Notes: generated from the letters alone by a model not told the origin. DNA of 64,000 nucleotides from Bradyrhizobium sp. SSBR45G (GCF_030159255.1 NZ_BSCT01000032.1:1-64000); one strand, 5' to 3'; counted from the first letter of the stretch, positions 1 through 9,696 are shown. A program made the numbers and translations.

Positions 1-48
1 GAATCCACGCCATGCGCCTTGTCCACTCATTCTAAACCGGACAGCCGT

Positions 49-153
49 GGGCTTGTCCCGGCCATCCACGTCGTCCGGCGGACCTGGATGGACCCGGATG
101 CCCGGGCCTTCGCCGCGCCGAAGCGGCCTCGGCCGCGCAGGCGGGACAAGCCC
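49..153. repeat. REP-like inverted repeat near the left edge
   Basis: A 12-base sequence at 49-60 (GGGCTTGTCCCG) is repeated as its exact reverse complement at 142-153, with GC-rich sequence between. The first 807 bases carry no convincing gene: the short reading frames there have no recognisable product. The region holds this palindrome and the larger dispersed repeat at 243-611. Intergenic elements of this kind are common in Bradyrhizobium-type genomes. Confidence 0.5.
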
Positions 154-242
154 GGGTATGACGAGTCATAAATGCGAAGGCACCCTCGTTGCACGAGTTC
201 TGGCCATGAGCCGAAAATTCTCCTTTCGTTTTTCCAGAATCC

Positions 243-611
243 GTGCTCTACTGCGTCCATCCTGCCTCACCGATGAGGGGCGTGCGCGCGGTCGTCACGA
301 GACGCGGGGCAGGGAGGCGGTGGCCGTGACGGGTCGCAGCGTGGCTTTGCTGCGCCGACGAACGATCCGATGCGGACGGTCAAGCCGTGTGGTCCTGGCC
401 TCCCGACGCTGAGGCCAAGCCGGTGGTGTCTGATGACACGCTGGCGACGGGGGCAAGACAGCCGGTCCCCGGGGAGAGCACGGAGCAGCCGTAAGCCCAT
501 CGCGCAGGGAATGCCGGATGATCGGCTGAACCTGTGGTACCTGCCGCCTGCATTTTTTTCCGCAGGCGGGCCATGGGTGAGGCCTTCACCCGGCATTCCC
601 TGCGCCCTCAC
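243..611 (+). repeat. Dispersed intergenic repeat, copy A (inverted partner at 33013-33369)
   Basis: This stretch matches the reverse complement of 33013-33369 over most of its length. Shared blocks are the start (243-300), GTGTGGTCCT plus the following bases (387-411), CGCGCAGGGA near 500, the segment 529-573, and the end CCCTGCGCCCTCAC (598-611). The best conserved part is a hairpin with arms CCGCCTGC (544-551) and GCAGGCGG (562-569) around a T-rich loop. It is not a coding region: the frame of the downstream gene stays open through it, but its reading is unlike a protein. Whether it is transcribed is unknown. Confidence 0.75.
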
Positions 612-807
612 GTCTTCGAGGGTGTTCCATCCGGCAAGACTCGGGCTCAACCGGCCGCGGGAACGCGAGCGCATGGCGATGCGACGCCGCGATACCCATA
701 ACACGGCCGCCGTGCCGACTGCGCGATCATGCCATGCCAAAAAATGGGCGTGTGGGACGCCTGCGCATCACCTAGGCTCCGTGCAGCTTCTCCATGGGAC
801 GGCGCAC

Positions 808-1833
808 ATGACGACTATTGCGGACTACCAGATCTTCGAGGCCGGCGACGTCGTGCTGCAATCGGGCGTGATGGTCCCGTCGTTGCGGCTCGCCTACAAG
901 ACCTATGGTACGCTGAATGCGGCCAAGGACAACGTGATCCTCTATCCGACCTCGTTCGGCGCCCAGCATTATGACACCGAATGGCTGATCACACCGGGCG
1001 GCGCGCTCGATCCCGAACGCTACTTCATCATCATCCCGAACCTGTTCGGCAACGGCCTGTCGTCATCGCCGTCGAACACGCCGCGAAGCGACGCACCGTT
1101 CCCGGCGATCAGCTATCACGACGCGGTCGCGGTGCAGCGCCGGCTGCTCGAAGAGCAGTTCGGCATCAGCCGGATCGCGCTGGTCTATGGCTGGTCGATG
1201 GGCGGCATGCAGGCCTATCACTGGGCCGCCTGCCATCCCGACATGGTGGAGCGCGCCGCTGTCGTCTGCGGCAGTGCGCGCTGCTCGCCCTACAATCACG
1301 TCTTCCTCGATGCGGTGAAAGCGGCAGTGATGGCCGATCCGGCGTACCGCGACGGCCGCTTCGTCGAGAAGCCGGTCGCCGGCCTGCGCGCGATGGGGCG
1401 CATCTATGCCGGCTGGGCGATGTCCTATGAGTTCTATCGCGACGAGGCCTGGCGCGAGCAGGGCTTTGCCTCGCAGGAGGACTATCTCGCCGGCGTCTGG
1501 GACTTAGCCTTCGCGCATCGCGACGCCGACAATCTGCTGGCGCAGATCGCGATCTGGCAGAGCGGCGACATCAGCAGATGTGCCGCGTTCGGCGGCGATC
1601 TCGACCGCGCGCTCAGTGCCATCACCGCGCGCATGCTGCTGATGCCCGGGCGGACCGATCGCTATTTCGACTGGCGCGACAACGAGCGGGAGCTGCCCAG
1701 GCTCGTCAACGCCCGCTCCGCGGAGTTGCGGCCGATCCCGTCCATCCATGGTCACCGCGCAGGCAATCCGATCCGCATTCCGGCGGATCGCGACTTCATC
1801 AATTCCAACGTCTCGACCCTCCTCCAGAGCTAA
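808..1833 (+). CDS. Alpha/beta hydrolase of the homoserine acetyltransferase (MetX)-like superfamily
   Basis: A 341-residue alpha/beta hydrolase. It has a nucleophile elbow GWSMGGMQ, a later acidic residue in GRTDRYF and a histidine in SIHGHRAGNP, giving a plausible Ser-Asp-His triad. The GGMQ-type elbow and the segment NLFGNGLSSSPSNTP are typical of MetX relatives. True MetX has GGSMGGMQ and a longer lid, so this is probably a paralogue of unassigned substrate rather than the methionine enzyme. The start at ATG 808 is chosen because the open frame further upstream runs through the non-coding repeat and reads as low-quality protein. The desaturase gene follows after 24 bases, so the two may be co-transcribed. 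Confidence 0.85.
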   Translation: MTTIADYQIFEAGDVVLQSGVMVPSLRLAYKTYGTLNAAKDNVILYPTSFGAQHYDTEWLITPGGALDPERYFIIIPNLFGNGLSSSPSNTPRSDAPFPAISYHDAVAVQRRLLEEQFGISRIALVYGWSMGGMQAYHWAACHPDMVERAAVVCGSARCSPYNHVFLDAVKAAVMADPAYRDGRFVEKPVAGLRAMGRIYAGWAMSYEFYRDEAWREQGFASQEDYLAGVWDLAFAHRDADNLLAQIAIWQSGDISRCAAFGGDLDRALSAITARMLLMPGRTDRYFDWRDNERELPRLVNARSAELRPIPSIHGHRAGNPIRIPADRDFINSNVSTLLQS

Positions 1834-1857
1834 GGTCCTGAGCCCGATCTGACCGAT

Positions 1858-2802
1858 GTGCCCACTGACGAGTTCGCGCCCCGTCCGAAGCTGCTGACGC
1901 CGGTCACGCTGCAGGCCCTGTGCAGGCGCTCGAACCTGCAGGGTGCACTGCGCGCGCTCGCTCACTACGGCGCGATCGCCGCCGTGGGCACGCTGATCGG
2001 GCTGATCGCGTCCGCCTACGGCGTGCCGTGGGCGCTGCCCTTGATGCTGCCGCAAGGCGTGCTCGTCGCCTTCCTGTTCATGGCCGTGCATGAGACCGCG
2101 CACAAGACGGCGTTCGACAGTCGCGCACCCAACATCGCCGTCGGCACCCTCTCCGGCTTCCTCATCGGACTGCCGTACGAGTATTACTGCCTGTTCCACT
2201 GGGAGCATCACCGCCACACCCAGGATCCCGAGCGAGACCCGGAGCTGATCGTCGGCCCCAAGCCGCGGTCGGAGACGCAGCTCGCGATCGCCTATTCCGG
2301 CCTCGTCCAGGTGGCCGGCCGGCTCCGCCTGCTGCTGAAACACGCGATCACCGGCGAGGTGACAGTGCCTTGGGTCCCCGCCGGCCGCCGCGCCACCATC
2401 GTGCGCGAGGCACGCGCCTATGCGGCCGGCTATGCCGTGCTGCTGCTCGGCTCACTCGCGATGCACAGCGCGCTGCTGTTGTGGGTCTGGGTGCTGCCGC
2501 TGCTGCTCGGCCAGTTGATCCTGCGGCCCTATCTCTACGCCGAGCACACCGGCTGCGACCACGCCAAGAGCGCCTTCCACAACACCCGCACCACCTTCAC
2601 CACCCGCGCCGTGCATTGGCTGACCTGGAACATGCCCTATCACGTCGAGCACCACGCTTATCCGGCGGTGCCGTTTCATGCGCTACCGAAGTTGCATGAG
2701 ATCGTGGATGGCGAGATCAAGCACCGCGGGCAGGGCTACATCGAAGTGACGCGGCAGACGCGCGCGTGGTTTCGCGCGCAGTGGGAGGGGACGAAGTTCT
2801 GA
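1858..2802 (+). CDS. Membrane fatty acid desaturase
   Basis: A 314-residue integral membrane di-iron desaturase. The three histidine boxes are visible: HETAH (from about residue 78), HWEHHRH (from about residue 114) and HVEHH (about residue 262). Hydrophobic segments lie around residues 37-75, 90-105 and 190-225. This architecture belongs to the FADS/DesA-CrtR superfamily, which introduces double bonds or hydroxyl groups into acyl chains at the inner membrane. The start is GTG at 1858, 24 bases after the preceding hydrolase stop. The exact acyl substrate cannot be told from sequence alone. Confidence 0.9.
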   Translation: MPTDEFAPRPKLLTPVTLQALCRRSNLQGALRALAHYGAIAAVGTLIGLIASAYGVPWALPLMLPQGVLVAFLFMAVHETAHKTAFDSRAPNIAVGTLSGFLIGLPYEYYCLFHWEHHRHTQDPERDPELIVGPKPRSETQLAIAYSGLVQVAGRLRLLLKHAITGEVTVPWVPAGRRATIVREARAYAAGYAVLLLGSLAMHSALLLWVWVLPLLLGQLILRPYLYAEHTGCDHAKSAFHNTRTTFTTRAVHWLTWNMPYHVEHHAYPAVPFHALPKLHEIVDGEIKHRGQGYIEVTRQTRAWFRAQWEGTKF

Positions 2803-2846
2803 AGCAGATGAGTTCGCTTGCCAGCTATCGCCGCGCAGACGGTGCA

Positions 2847-3008
2847 CCCTCTCCCCTTGCGGGAGAGGGTGGCATAATCGAGCAAAGCTCGATCATGCCG
2901 GGTGAGGGGTTTGTCTCCGCAGAGATGGTGCATCTGTGGAGACAAACCCCTCACCCGAGTAAGCATGACGCTGGCATCGGCGAGGCCCTCTCCCGCAAGG
3001 GGAGAGGG
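2847..3008. repeat. Composite palindromic (REP/BIME-like) element
   Basis: A nested palindrome lies between the convergent desaturase and helicase genes. The outer arms are 2847-2869 and 2986-3008, each itself a CCCTCTCCC...GGGAGAGGG hairpin. The inner arms are a perfect 19-base inverted repeat, GGGTGAGGGGTTTGTCTCC at 2900-2918 and its complement at 2938-2956. Folded as RNA it would form a long double stem downstream of both genes. Related hairpins occur at 33581-33607 and 33730-33758. Confidence 0.85.
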
Positions 3009-3055
3009 CGCAGTCATCAGCACTGTGCGCACGCGGCCACGGATGCGGCGCCCGC

Positions 3056-5137
3056 TCACCGCCACCGCTCGCGCATGCGCGCACCCAAATCGATGCGCGG
3101 CCCCGGGCTGGCGTACGCCGCGCCAGGCTGCAGCCGCGGCCAACTCGTGCGCTCGAACAGCGGCACCAGGGCTTCGGGAATGAACCGCGTCCGCGAGGCA
3201 TAGACATGACGATCGCCGCGCACCGGCTGGCCATGGACGAAGAAGCGCTGCGGCACCAGCAGGTGCAGATCGTCCTTGGCGCGGGTCATCGCGACATAGA
3301 GCAGCCGGCGCTCCTCCTCCAGCTCGGCGCTCGTGCCGGCGCCGAGATCGGACGGCATGCAGCCGTCGACGACGTTGAGCACGTGAACCGAATTCCACTC
3401 CATGCCCTTGGCGGAGTGGATGGTGGAAAGGATCAGATAGTCCTCGTCGAGCAAGGGCACGCCGGCCTGGTCGGAGGTCGCGTCGGGCGGATCGAGCGTC
3501 AGCTCGGTGAGAAAGCGCTCGCGCGAGGGATAGCCGCTGGCGATCTGCTCCAGTTGCAGCAGATCGGCGCTGCGGACCTCCGCGTCCTCGTGGACGCGCT
3601 CGAGATGCGGCTGGTACCAGTGCCTGACCCGCTCGATATCTGCAGGCCAGTCGGAGACGCGCAACTGCTCCAGCGTGCGCACGAACGCCGTCCAGTCGTC
3701 ACCCGCTCGCGCCGGCGCTTGCTGCGCGCACAGGGCCGCGATCGGATCGGCGTGATCGCTGACGGCATCGAGCAGGCGCTGCGCCGACGCCGGTCCGATG
3801 CCGGGGATCAGATGCAGCACGCGGAAGCCGGCGATGCGGTCGCGCGGATTCTCGATGAAGCGCAGGCAGGCCAGCACGTCCTTGACATGGGCGGCATCGA
3901 GGAACTTCAGCCCGCCGAACTTCACGAACGGAATGTTGCGGCGTGTCAGCTCGACCTCCAGCGGCCCGCTATGCGACGACGTCCGGAACAGCACCGCCTG
4001 CTGCTTCAGCACGATGCCTTCCTCGCGCCTGGCCAGCACCTGCTCGACGATGTAGCGGGCCTGGTCGGCCTCGTCGCCGATGGTCACGAGCCGCGGCTTG
4101 CGGGAGCTCGTGCGATCCGTCCACAAATTCTTGGTGAAGCGCTCGCGCGCCAGCCCGATCACGCCATTGGCCGCCGAGAGGATCGGCTGCGTCGAACGGT
4201 AGTTGCGGTCGAGCGTGACGATGTCGGCGCGCGGGCTGAACTGATCGGGAAATTCCAGGATGTTGCGCACGGTCGCAGCGCGGAACGCGTAGATCGACTG
4301 CGCATCGTCGCCGACGACAGTGAGTCCGGTCCCGTTCGGCTTCAGGCCCAGCAGGATCTGCGACTGCAGCCGGTTCGTGTCCTGATATTCGTCGACCAGC
4401 ACGTGATCGAAGCGATCGCCGATCTCGCGCGCGATGGTCGCGTCCGCCATCATCTGCGCCCAGTACAGCAGCAGGTCGTCGTAGTCGAGCACGGCATTGG
4501 CCTGCTTGGCCTCGACATAGGCTGCGAACAGCCCCTTCAGCTCGCCGACCCATTCCGCGCACCACGGAAAATGCCGCACCAGCGCCTCGTCGAGCGGCAT
4601 GTCGGCATTGACGCAGCGCGAGTAGATCGCAAGGCAGGTTCCCTTTGTCGGGAAGCGCTTCTGCATGTTGGACAGGCCGCGCTCGTGCCGCACCAAATTC
4701 ATCAGGTCGGCGGAATCCTCGCGATCATGGATCGTGAACACAGGATCGAGGCCGACGCGCTCGGCATAGTCGCGCAGCATGCGTGCGCCGAGTCCGTGAA
4801 ACGTGCCCGCCCAGCTCAGCCCCGCGGTGATCGCTTCGGCCTGGCTGCCCAGCACCTTGCGCGCGATGCGCTCGACGCGCCGGCTCATCTCGCTCGCGGC
4901 GCGGCGCGAGAACGTCATCAGCAGCAGGCGGCGCGGATCGGCGCCGTTGACCAGCAGATGCGCGACGCGATGCGCCAGCGTGTTGGTCTTGCCGGAGCCG
5001 GCGCCGGCGATGATCAGGAGCGGCGGCCCAGGTGCGGCGCACGCACCGCCATGCTCGACGGCGCGGCGCTGCTCCGGATTGAGATCGTCGAGATATGTCG
5101 CCGTCGTGGCCTGCACGAATCGTCCCTCAGCCTGCAA
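3056..5137 (-). CDS. UvrD/Rep family (SF1A) ATP-dependent DNA helicase
   Basis: A 693-residue superfamily 1A 3'-5' helicase. Motifs appear in order: Walker A AGAGSGKT (I), TFSRRAASEM (Ia), VDEYQDTN (II), GDDAQSIYAFR (III), LDRNYRST (IV), STIHSAKGMEW (V) and LYVAMTRAKDDLHL (VI). The length is close to UvrD, Rep or PcrA. It unwinds DNA in repair or replication restart; which of these it serves is not decidable here. It is convergent with the desaturase and divergent from tex. The start at 5137 precedes TATYLDDLNPEQRRAV, the usual N-terminal Q-motif region. A 712-residue open frame on the other strand is an antisense shadow. Confidence 0.93.
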   Translation of the reverse strand: MQAEGRFVQATTATYLDDLNPEQRRAVEHGGACAAPGPPLLIIAGAGSGKTNTLAHRVAHLLVNGADPRRLLLMTFSRRAASEMSRRVERIARKVLGSQAEAITAGLSWAGTFHGLGARMLRDYAERVGLDPVFTIHDREDSADLMNLVRHERGLSNMQKRFPTKGTCLAIYSRCVNADMPLDEALVRHFPWCAEWVGELKGLFAAYVEAKQANAVLDYDDLLLYWAQMMADATIAREIGDRFDHVLVDEYQDTNRLQSQILLGLKPNGTGLTVVGDDAQSIYAFRAATVRNILEFPDQFSPRADIVTLDRNYRSTQPILSAANGVIGLARERFTKNLWTDRTSSRKPRLVTIGDEADQARYIVEQVLARREEGIVLKQQAVLFRTSSHSGPLEVELTRRNIPFVKFGGLKFLDAAHVKDVLACLRFIENPRDRIAGFRVLHLIPGIGPASAQRLLDAVSDHADPIAALCAQQAPARAGDDWTAFVRTLEQLRVSDWPADIERVRHWYQPHLERVHEDAEVRSADLLQLEQIASGYPSRERFLTELTLDPPDATSDQAGVPLLDEDYLILSTIHSAKGMEWNSVHVLNVVDGCMPSDLGAGTSAELEEERRLLYVAMTRAKDDLHLLVPQRFFVHGQPVRGDRHVYASRTRFIPEALVPLFERTSWPRLQPGAAYASPGPRIDLGARMRERWR

Positions 5138-5312
5138 GAATCGGCGATTTGCTTCGCTTGCGCAACGACATGGCTCGCTCGCTGCAGCGTTTTACATGAT
5201 TCGCAACCGGTCTTTTTTGCCACGGTTGCCCACAGAGCGTCAGCCTGCCGCTTGCGCCGGCGCGCGCGGACTCCTATCCAATCAGCCCCGTCACGAATCT
5301 CGGAAGAACACC

Positions 5313-7628
5313 GTGCCGAATTTTGCGTCCATCATCGCCGCTGAACTCTCCGTCAGGGATGCCCAGGTCCAGGCCGCGATCGACCTGCTCGATGGAGGTT
5401 CGACCGTTCCGTTCATCGCGCGCTACCGCAAGGAAGCCACGGGGATGCTCGATGACACCCAACTGCGCACGCTCGAGGAGCGGCTGCGGTACTTGCGCGA
5501 GATGGATGCACGGCGCACCGCGATCATCGAGAGCATCAAGTCGCAGGGCAAGATGACGCCGGAGATCGAGCTGGCGCTCGCCACTGCCGATACCAAGGCG
5601 CGGCTCGAAGACATCTACCTGCCGTTCAAGGAGAAGCGCCGCACCAAGGCGCAGATCGCCAAGGAAGCCGGGCTCGAACCGTTGGCCGATATGCTCATCG
5701 GCGATCCGATGAAGAACCCGGAAGACGAAGCGAAGGCGTTCATCAAGAAGGATGGCGACAATCCGGTCAAGGACGTCAAGGCGGCGCTCGAAGGCGCGCG
5801 GGCCATCCTGGTCGAGCGCTTTGCCGAGCACGCCGATCTGCTCGGTTCGCTGCGCGAGGAGATGTGGAGCCGCGGCGCCGTCAAATCGTCGGTGCGCCAC
5901 GGCAAGAAGACCGAGGGCGCCAAGTTCGCCGACTATTTCGATTTCTCCGAGCCCTTCAACAAGCTGCCCTCGCACCGCATCCTGGCGATGCTGCGCGGCG
6001 AGAAGGAAGAGGTGCTGCAGCTCGATTTCGGCGATGGCGAGCCGGAGGATTCGAAGGATCCGTCGCTCTATGAGAACCGCATCGCGGTGACGTTCGGCAT
6101 CTCGCGCCAGGGCCGCCCCTCCGATCAGTTCCTGTCCGACTCTGTGCGCTGGGCCTGGCGCACCCGCATCAAGACCTCGCTCGCACTCGATATCCGCATG
6201 CGGCTGTGGCAGGAGGCGGAGAAGGAGGCGGTGCGCGTGTTTGCCACCAATCTGCGTGACCTGCTGCTGGCGGCGCCGGCCGGTGGCCGCGCCACGCTCG
6301 GGCTCGATCCCGGCTTCCGTACCGGCGTCAAGGTCGCTGTCATCGACCGCACCGGCAAGTTCGTCGACCACGCCACGATCTATCCGCACGAGCCGCAGCG
6401 GCAGTGGAACGAGAGCATGCTGACCCTGGCGCAGCTCTGCATCAAGCATCGCATCGAGCTGGTGGCGATCGGCAACGGCACGGCCTCGCGCGAGACCGAG
6501 AAGCTGGTCAACGATTTGGTGAAGCTGAAGCCGGATCTCAAGCTGACCAAGGCGATCGTGTCGGAAGCGGGCGCGTCGGTGTATTCGGCCTCGGAGTTCG
6601 CCGCGAAGGAATTCCCCAATCTCGACGTCTCGATCCGCGGCGCGGTCTCGATCGCCCGCCGCCTGCAGGATCCGCTCGGCGAACTCGTCAAGGTGCCGCC
6701 GGCCTCGATCGGCGTCGGCCAGTATCAGCACGACCTCAATCAGTACGAGCTGGCGCGCGCGCTCGATGCCACCGTCGAGGACTGCGTCAACGCGGTCGGC
6801 GTCGATCTCAATACCGCCTCGGCGCCGCTGCTGGCGCGCGTGTCGGGCATCGGCGAGAGCCTGGCGCAGAACATCGTTGCGCATCGCGATGCCAACGGTC
6901 CGTTCCCGAGCCGCGACAAGCTCAAGGAGGTGCCGCGGCTCGGACCGAAGGCGTTCGAGCAGTGCGCCGGCTTCCTGCGCATCCGCGACGGCGACAATCC
7001 GCTCGACGCCTCCGGCGTGCATCCCGAGGCCTATCCGGTCGTGAAGAAGATTCTCGAGACGACCAAGAGCGACATCAAGGTGCTGATCGGCGACAGCAAG
7101 ACCTTGAAGACGCTGAACCCGGCGAAGTTCGCCGACGAGCGCTTCGGCGTGCCGACCGTCACCGACATCATCAAGGAGCTGGACAAGCCCGGCCGCGATC
7201 CGCGTCCGGAGTTCAAGACCGCGACCTTCCAGGAGGGCGTCGAGAAGATCACTCATCTCAAGCCCGGCATGATCCTGGAGGCGACCATCACCAACGTCGC
7301 CGCGTTCGGCGCCTTCGCCGATATCGGCGTGCATCAGGACGGCCTGATCCACATCTCGGCGATGTCCGAGAAGCGCATCAACGATCCGCGCGAGGTGGTG
7401 AAGCCGGGCCAGGTCGTGAAGGTGAAGGTGCTCGACGTCGACGTGCCGCGCAACCGCATCTCGCTGACCTTGCGCCTGTCTGATCCGCTCCCTGCCAAGG
7501 GCGAGAAGCGCACCAGCGCGCGGCCGCCGGCGGCGCGCAGCATGACCACGCGCGAGGAGAAACCGTCGGGCGGAGGCGCGTTTGCCGCCGCGATGGCGAA
7601 GGCCGCGGAGCGGCGGAAAGGCGCCTGA
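5313..7628 (+). CDS. tex: Tex-family transcription accessory protein with S1 RNA-binding domain
   Basis: A 771-residue protein collinear with Tex/YhgF. The N-terminus contains PFIARYRKEATG. A YqgF/RNase H-like fold begins at LGLDPGFRTGVKVAV in the middle. Helix-hairpin-helix motifs are ARVSGIGESLAQNIV and EVPRLGPKAF. The C-terminal S1 domain runs around GMILEATITNVAAFGAFADI. Tex binds nucleic acid and influences transcription and stress or toxin expression in several bacteria. The start is GTG at 5313, preceded by GGAAGAA and giving the usual N-terminus; a longer frame upstream lies antisense to the helicase gene and is not used. The basic tail after the S1 domain (about 45 residues) is low complexity. 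Confidence 0.95.
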   Translation: MPNFASIIAAELSVRDAQVQAAIDLLDGGSTVPFIARYRKEATGMLDDTQLRTLEERLRYLREMDARRTAIIESIKSQGKMTPEIELALATADTKARLEDIYLPFKEKRRTKAQIAKEAGLEPLADMLIGDPMKNPEDEAKAFIKKDGDNPVKDVKAALEGARAILVERFAEHADLLGSLREEMWSRGAVKSSVRHGKKTEGAKFADYFDFSEPFNKLPSHRILAMLRGEKEEVLQLDFGDGEPEDSKDPSLYENRIAVTFGISRQGRPSDQFLSDSVRWAWRTRIKTSLALDIRMRLWQEAEKEAVRVFATNLRDLLLAAPAGGRATLGLDPGFRTGVKVAVIDRTGKFVDHATIYPHEPQRQWNESMLTLAQLCIKHRIELVAIGNGTASRETEKLVNDLVKLKPDLKLTKAIVSEAGASVYSASEFAAKEFPNLDVSIRGAVSIARRLQDPLGELVKVPPASIGVGQYQHDLNQYELARALDATVEDCVNAVGVDLNTASAPLLARVSGIGESLAQNIVAHRDANGPFPSRDKLKEVPRLGPKAFEQCAGFLRIRDGDNPLDASGVHPEAYPVVKKILETTKSDIKVLIGDSKTLKTLNPAKFADERFGVPTVTDIIKELDKPGRDPRPEFKTATFQEGVEKITHLKPGMILEATITNVAAFGAFADIGVHQDGLIHISAMSEKRINDPREVVKPGQVVKVKVLDVDVPRNRISLTLRLSDPLPAKGEKRTSARPPAARSMTTREEKPSGGGAFAAAMAKAAERRKGA

Positions 7629-7767
7629 GGCGCGGCGCTCGATCCTGACGACAATTGCCCGCCGCGGGAGGCCATTCCGCGGCGTCGCGCCAAAAAAGAC
7701 GCAGGCATCTTCCGGCTTGCCCTCGCGTCGCCTACCTTGAGCGGCAAGCGCCGCGCGAGGATGTGAG

Positions 7768-8445
7768 ATGGCGAACCGCACCGTGATCATCGCCGGGGCC
7801 ACCGGCCTTGTCGGACGAGAGCTTCTTCGCGGCCTGCTCGCGGATCCGACCGTGCAGCAGGTGCACGTCGTCGGCCGCCGGACGCCGCCTGTCGCCTCGC
7901 CGAAGCTGACGGCCCACGTCGTCGACTTCACCGCGTTGCCGCCCCTGCCGCCGGCCGATGAGCTGTATCTGGCGTTGGGAACCACGATCAAGGTCGCCGG
8001 CAGCCAGGCCGCCTTCCGCGCCATCGATCACCACGCCAACCTCGCCGTCGCCAAGGCCGCGCTGGCGAGCGGCACCAAGCGCACCGGCCTGGTCAGCGCC
8101 ATGGGCGCCGATGCGACATCGAGCGTCTTCTACAGCCGCGTGAAGGGCGAGCTCGAGGCCGAATTGAGCGCACTGCCCTTTACCGGCCTCGTGATCGCGC
8201 GGCCGTCGTTGCTCGTCGGTAGCCGGGCGGAGCTGGGACAGCCAAGCCGGCCGGGCGAGGAGTGGGGCAACACGCTCAACAACATCCTCGGCTTCCTGAT
8301 CCCCGCCAACTACAAGCCGATGAAGGCTGCCGACGTGGCGCATGCGCTGCTGTCCAGCGTTCCGTCGGCCATCGGGATCAAGGTTCTGAGTCGGGCGCGA
8401 TGCGCCGGTGATCCCAGGCGTGGCTCTTGCGCAAGCTCCGTGTGA
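7768..8445 (+). CDS. NAD(P)-binding oxidoreductase (atypical SDR, HTATIP2/YbjT-like)
   Basis: A 225-residue Rossmann-fold protein. The N-terminal nucleotide-binding motif is IAGATGLVGREL (GxxGxxG). LVSAMGAD and the later YSRVKGELE (YxxxK) match atypical short-chain dehydrogenases close to HTATIP2 and NAD(P)H-binding epimerase-like proteins. Substrate is unknown. ATG 7768 has GAGG upstream. The C-terminus after IGIKVLS is Arg/Cys-rich and unlike the family, so a late frameshift or read-on tail of about 20 residues is possible. The 254 bases that follow contain no gene. Confidence 0.8.
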   Translation: MANRTVIIAGATGLVGRELLRGLLADPTVQQVHVVGRRTPPVASPKLTAHVVDFTALPPLPPADELYLALGTTIKVAGSQAAFRAIDHHANLAVAKAALASGTKRTGLVSAMGADATSSVFYSRVKGELEAELSALPFTGLVIARPSLLVGSRAELGQPSRPGEEWGNTLNNILGFLIPANYKPMKAADVAHALLSSVPSAIGIKVLSRARCAGDPRRGSCASSV

Positions 8446-8699
8446 CTTCCATTTATCAGAAGCCGCGCGCAGGCACTGAACGTCGACCTTTATGGTGAGC
8501 TTGGTGGTCCCGTAGTCTTACGGCCTGTGCCCGGCTCAGCCAAATACGTCGTCTCGTGACGCGAGAGCGAAGCAAGCCGAACTCGTTGTCTAACATGGGA
8601 TAATGTTGAAAGCGGAGAAGCGGAGCTGAGTCCGCCTTTTAACATCTTAACCATATCTCCCTGTTAGGACTGATCGGAGAAGAACGGGCTCGGGACCTC

Positions 8700-9680
8700 A
8701 TGCGCAGACAGCTTCGAGAGATTTTCTTCGTGGGATTGATCGCGGCTGCGTTGCCCGGCTTGCATCGGGTCGACGCATCACCACGCATGGTCTCGTTGGT
8801 GTTCAACTCCCAGCCGCAGAACCCGCAACAGATCGGGGCCGATGAGTTCCGCACCAGGCTGCGGACCCTCGCCGGCAAGCGGCTCATCATCGACGAACGC
8901 GCCGGCAATTCGTTCGGCAGCGAGGCGGCCATCCTGGCGGCAACCCGCACCGGAGCGGTCGATATCGCGGTCGTGTCAGGCGGCATCGCGAGCGCCGTCG
9001 TCCCCGAGCTCGGCGTCTTCGACATTCCCTTCCTGTTTCGCGACACCGCGCATGCCAAGGCCGTCGCCACGGGACCCGTCGCTGCCGCAATAGGCGCCAA
9101 ATTCGCCGACAAAGGCCTGGTGCTGCTGGCCTTGGGAAAGCAGGGATTCCGCAACCTCACCAATTCGAAGCGGCCGGTGCGCAGCGTCGATGACGTCAGG
9201 GGTCTGAAGATCCGCGTCATCCCCAATCCGGTCTACCAGATGACGTTCAAGGCGCTGGGCGCTGACGTGCTGCCGATGGACTTTCCGCTGGTCTACGCCG
9301 CGCTCAAGGACGGGCGTCTTGACGGCCAGGAGAATCCCGTCGCGACCATCGCCGCCAACCGGTTCGAGGAAGTTCAGAAGTACCTCACCCTCACCGGCCA
9401 TTTCTTCGCCCCGATCGCCTTCGTTGCCAATCGGGCGATGTTCGAGCAGCTCGATGCGAGCGAGCGCGAAGCACTGATCTCCGCTGCAAAGGCTGCAGCG
9501 GAGGTGACGTGGCAGGCGCAGCTCGATGCCCAGAAGCTCGATGAGCTGCGGAAGGGCGGGATGGAGGTCATCGAGACATTCGATCGCAAGACATTCGTCG
9601 ACGCGGTCAAGCCGCTCGATCCGGAATTCGAAAAGCGCTTCGGCAAGGAGCTGCTCGCCAGCATCAGGTCCACGCCGTGA
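8700..9680 (+). CDS. TRAP transporter substrate-binding protein (DctP family), orphan
   Basis: A 326-residue periplasmic solute receptor of the DctP family. The N-terminus has a basic start and a short hydrophobic stretch (FFVGLIAAALPGLHRV), a likely signal peptide. Family-typical segments are GAVDIAVVSGG, ELGVFDIPFLFRD, LKIRVIPNPVYQ, ADVLPMDFPLVYAAL and GRLDGQENPVATI. DctP proteins normally deliver organic acids to a DctQM permease, but neither subunit is nearby. Instead a chemoreceptor gene begins 16 bases after the stop. The receptor may therefore report a ligand to chemotaxis, or serve a permease encoded elsewhere; this is inference. Confidence 0.9.
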   Translation: MRRQLREIFFVGLIAAALPGLHRVDASPRMVSLVFNSQPQNPQQIGADEFRTRLRTLAGKRLIIDERAGNSFGSEAAILAATRTGAVDIAVVSGGIASAVVPELGVFDIPFLFRDTAHAKAVATGPVAAAIGAKFADKGLVLLALGKQGFRNLTNSKRPVRSVDDVRGLKIRVIPNPVYQMTFKALGADVLPMDFPLVYAALKDGRLDGQENPVATIAANRFEEVQKYLTLTGHFFAPIAFVANRAMFEQLDASEREALISAAKAAAEVTWQAQLDAQKLDELRKGGMEVIETFDRKTFVDAVKPLDPEFEKRFGKELLASIRSTP

Positions 9681-9696
9681 ACAGTCGGGCAATCTC

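Noticed and set aside
370..807. N-terminal extension of the MetX-like gene
   Set aside because: The in-frame extension passes through the dispersed repeat and its translation is Pro/Arg-rich. The protein family begins near the ATG at 808.
600..807. Possible SAM-II-type riboswitch before the MetX-like gene
   Set aside because: SAM-II elements precede true metX or metA genes in alphaproteobacteria, but I could not find the conserved pseudoknot sequence here, and the gene appears to be a MetX paralogue.
3206..5344. A 712-codon plus-strand frame opposite the helicase
   Set aside because: All helicase motifs are on the minus strand; the plus-strand reading has no motif.
5274..8024. A 916-codon minus-strand frame opposite tex
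   Set aside because: It is a shadow of tex and the following oxidoreductase gene; no domain is recognisable.
8620..8640. Weak hairpin GCGGA/TCCGC followed by CTTTT as a terminator
   Set aside because: The stem has only five base pairs, and it lies about 175 bases after the preceding gene and 60 before the next. Evidence is too thin.
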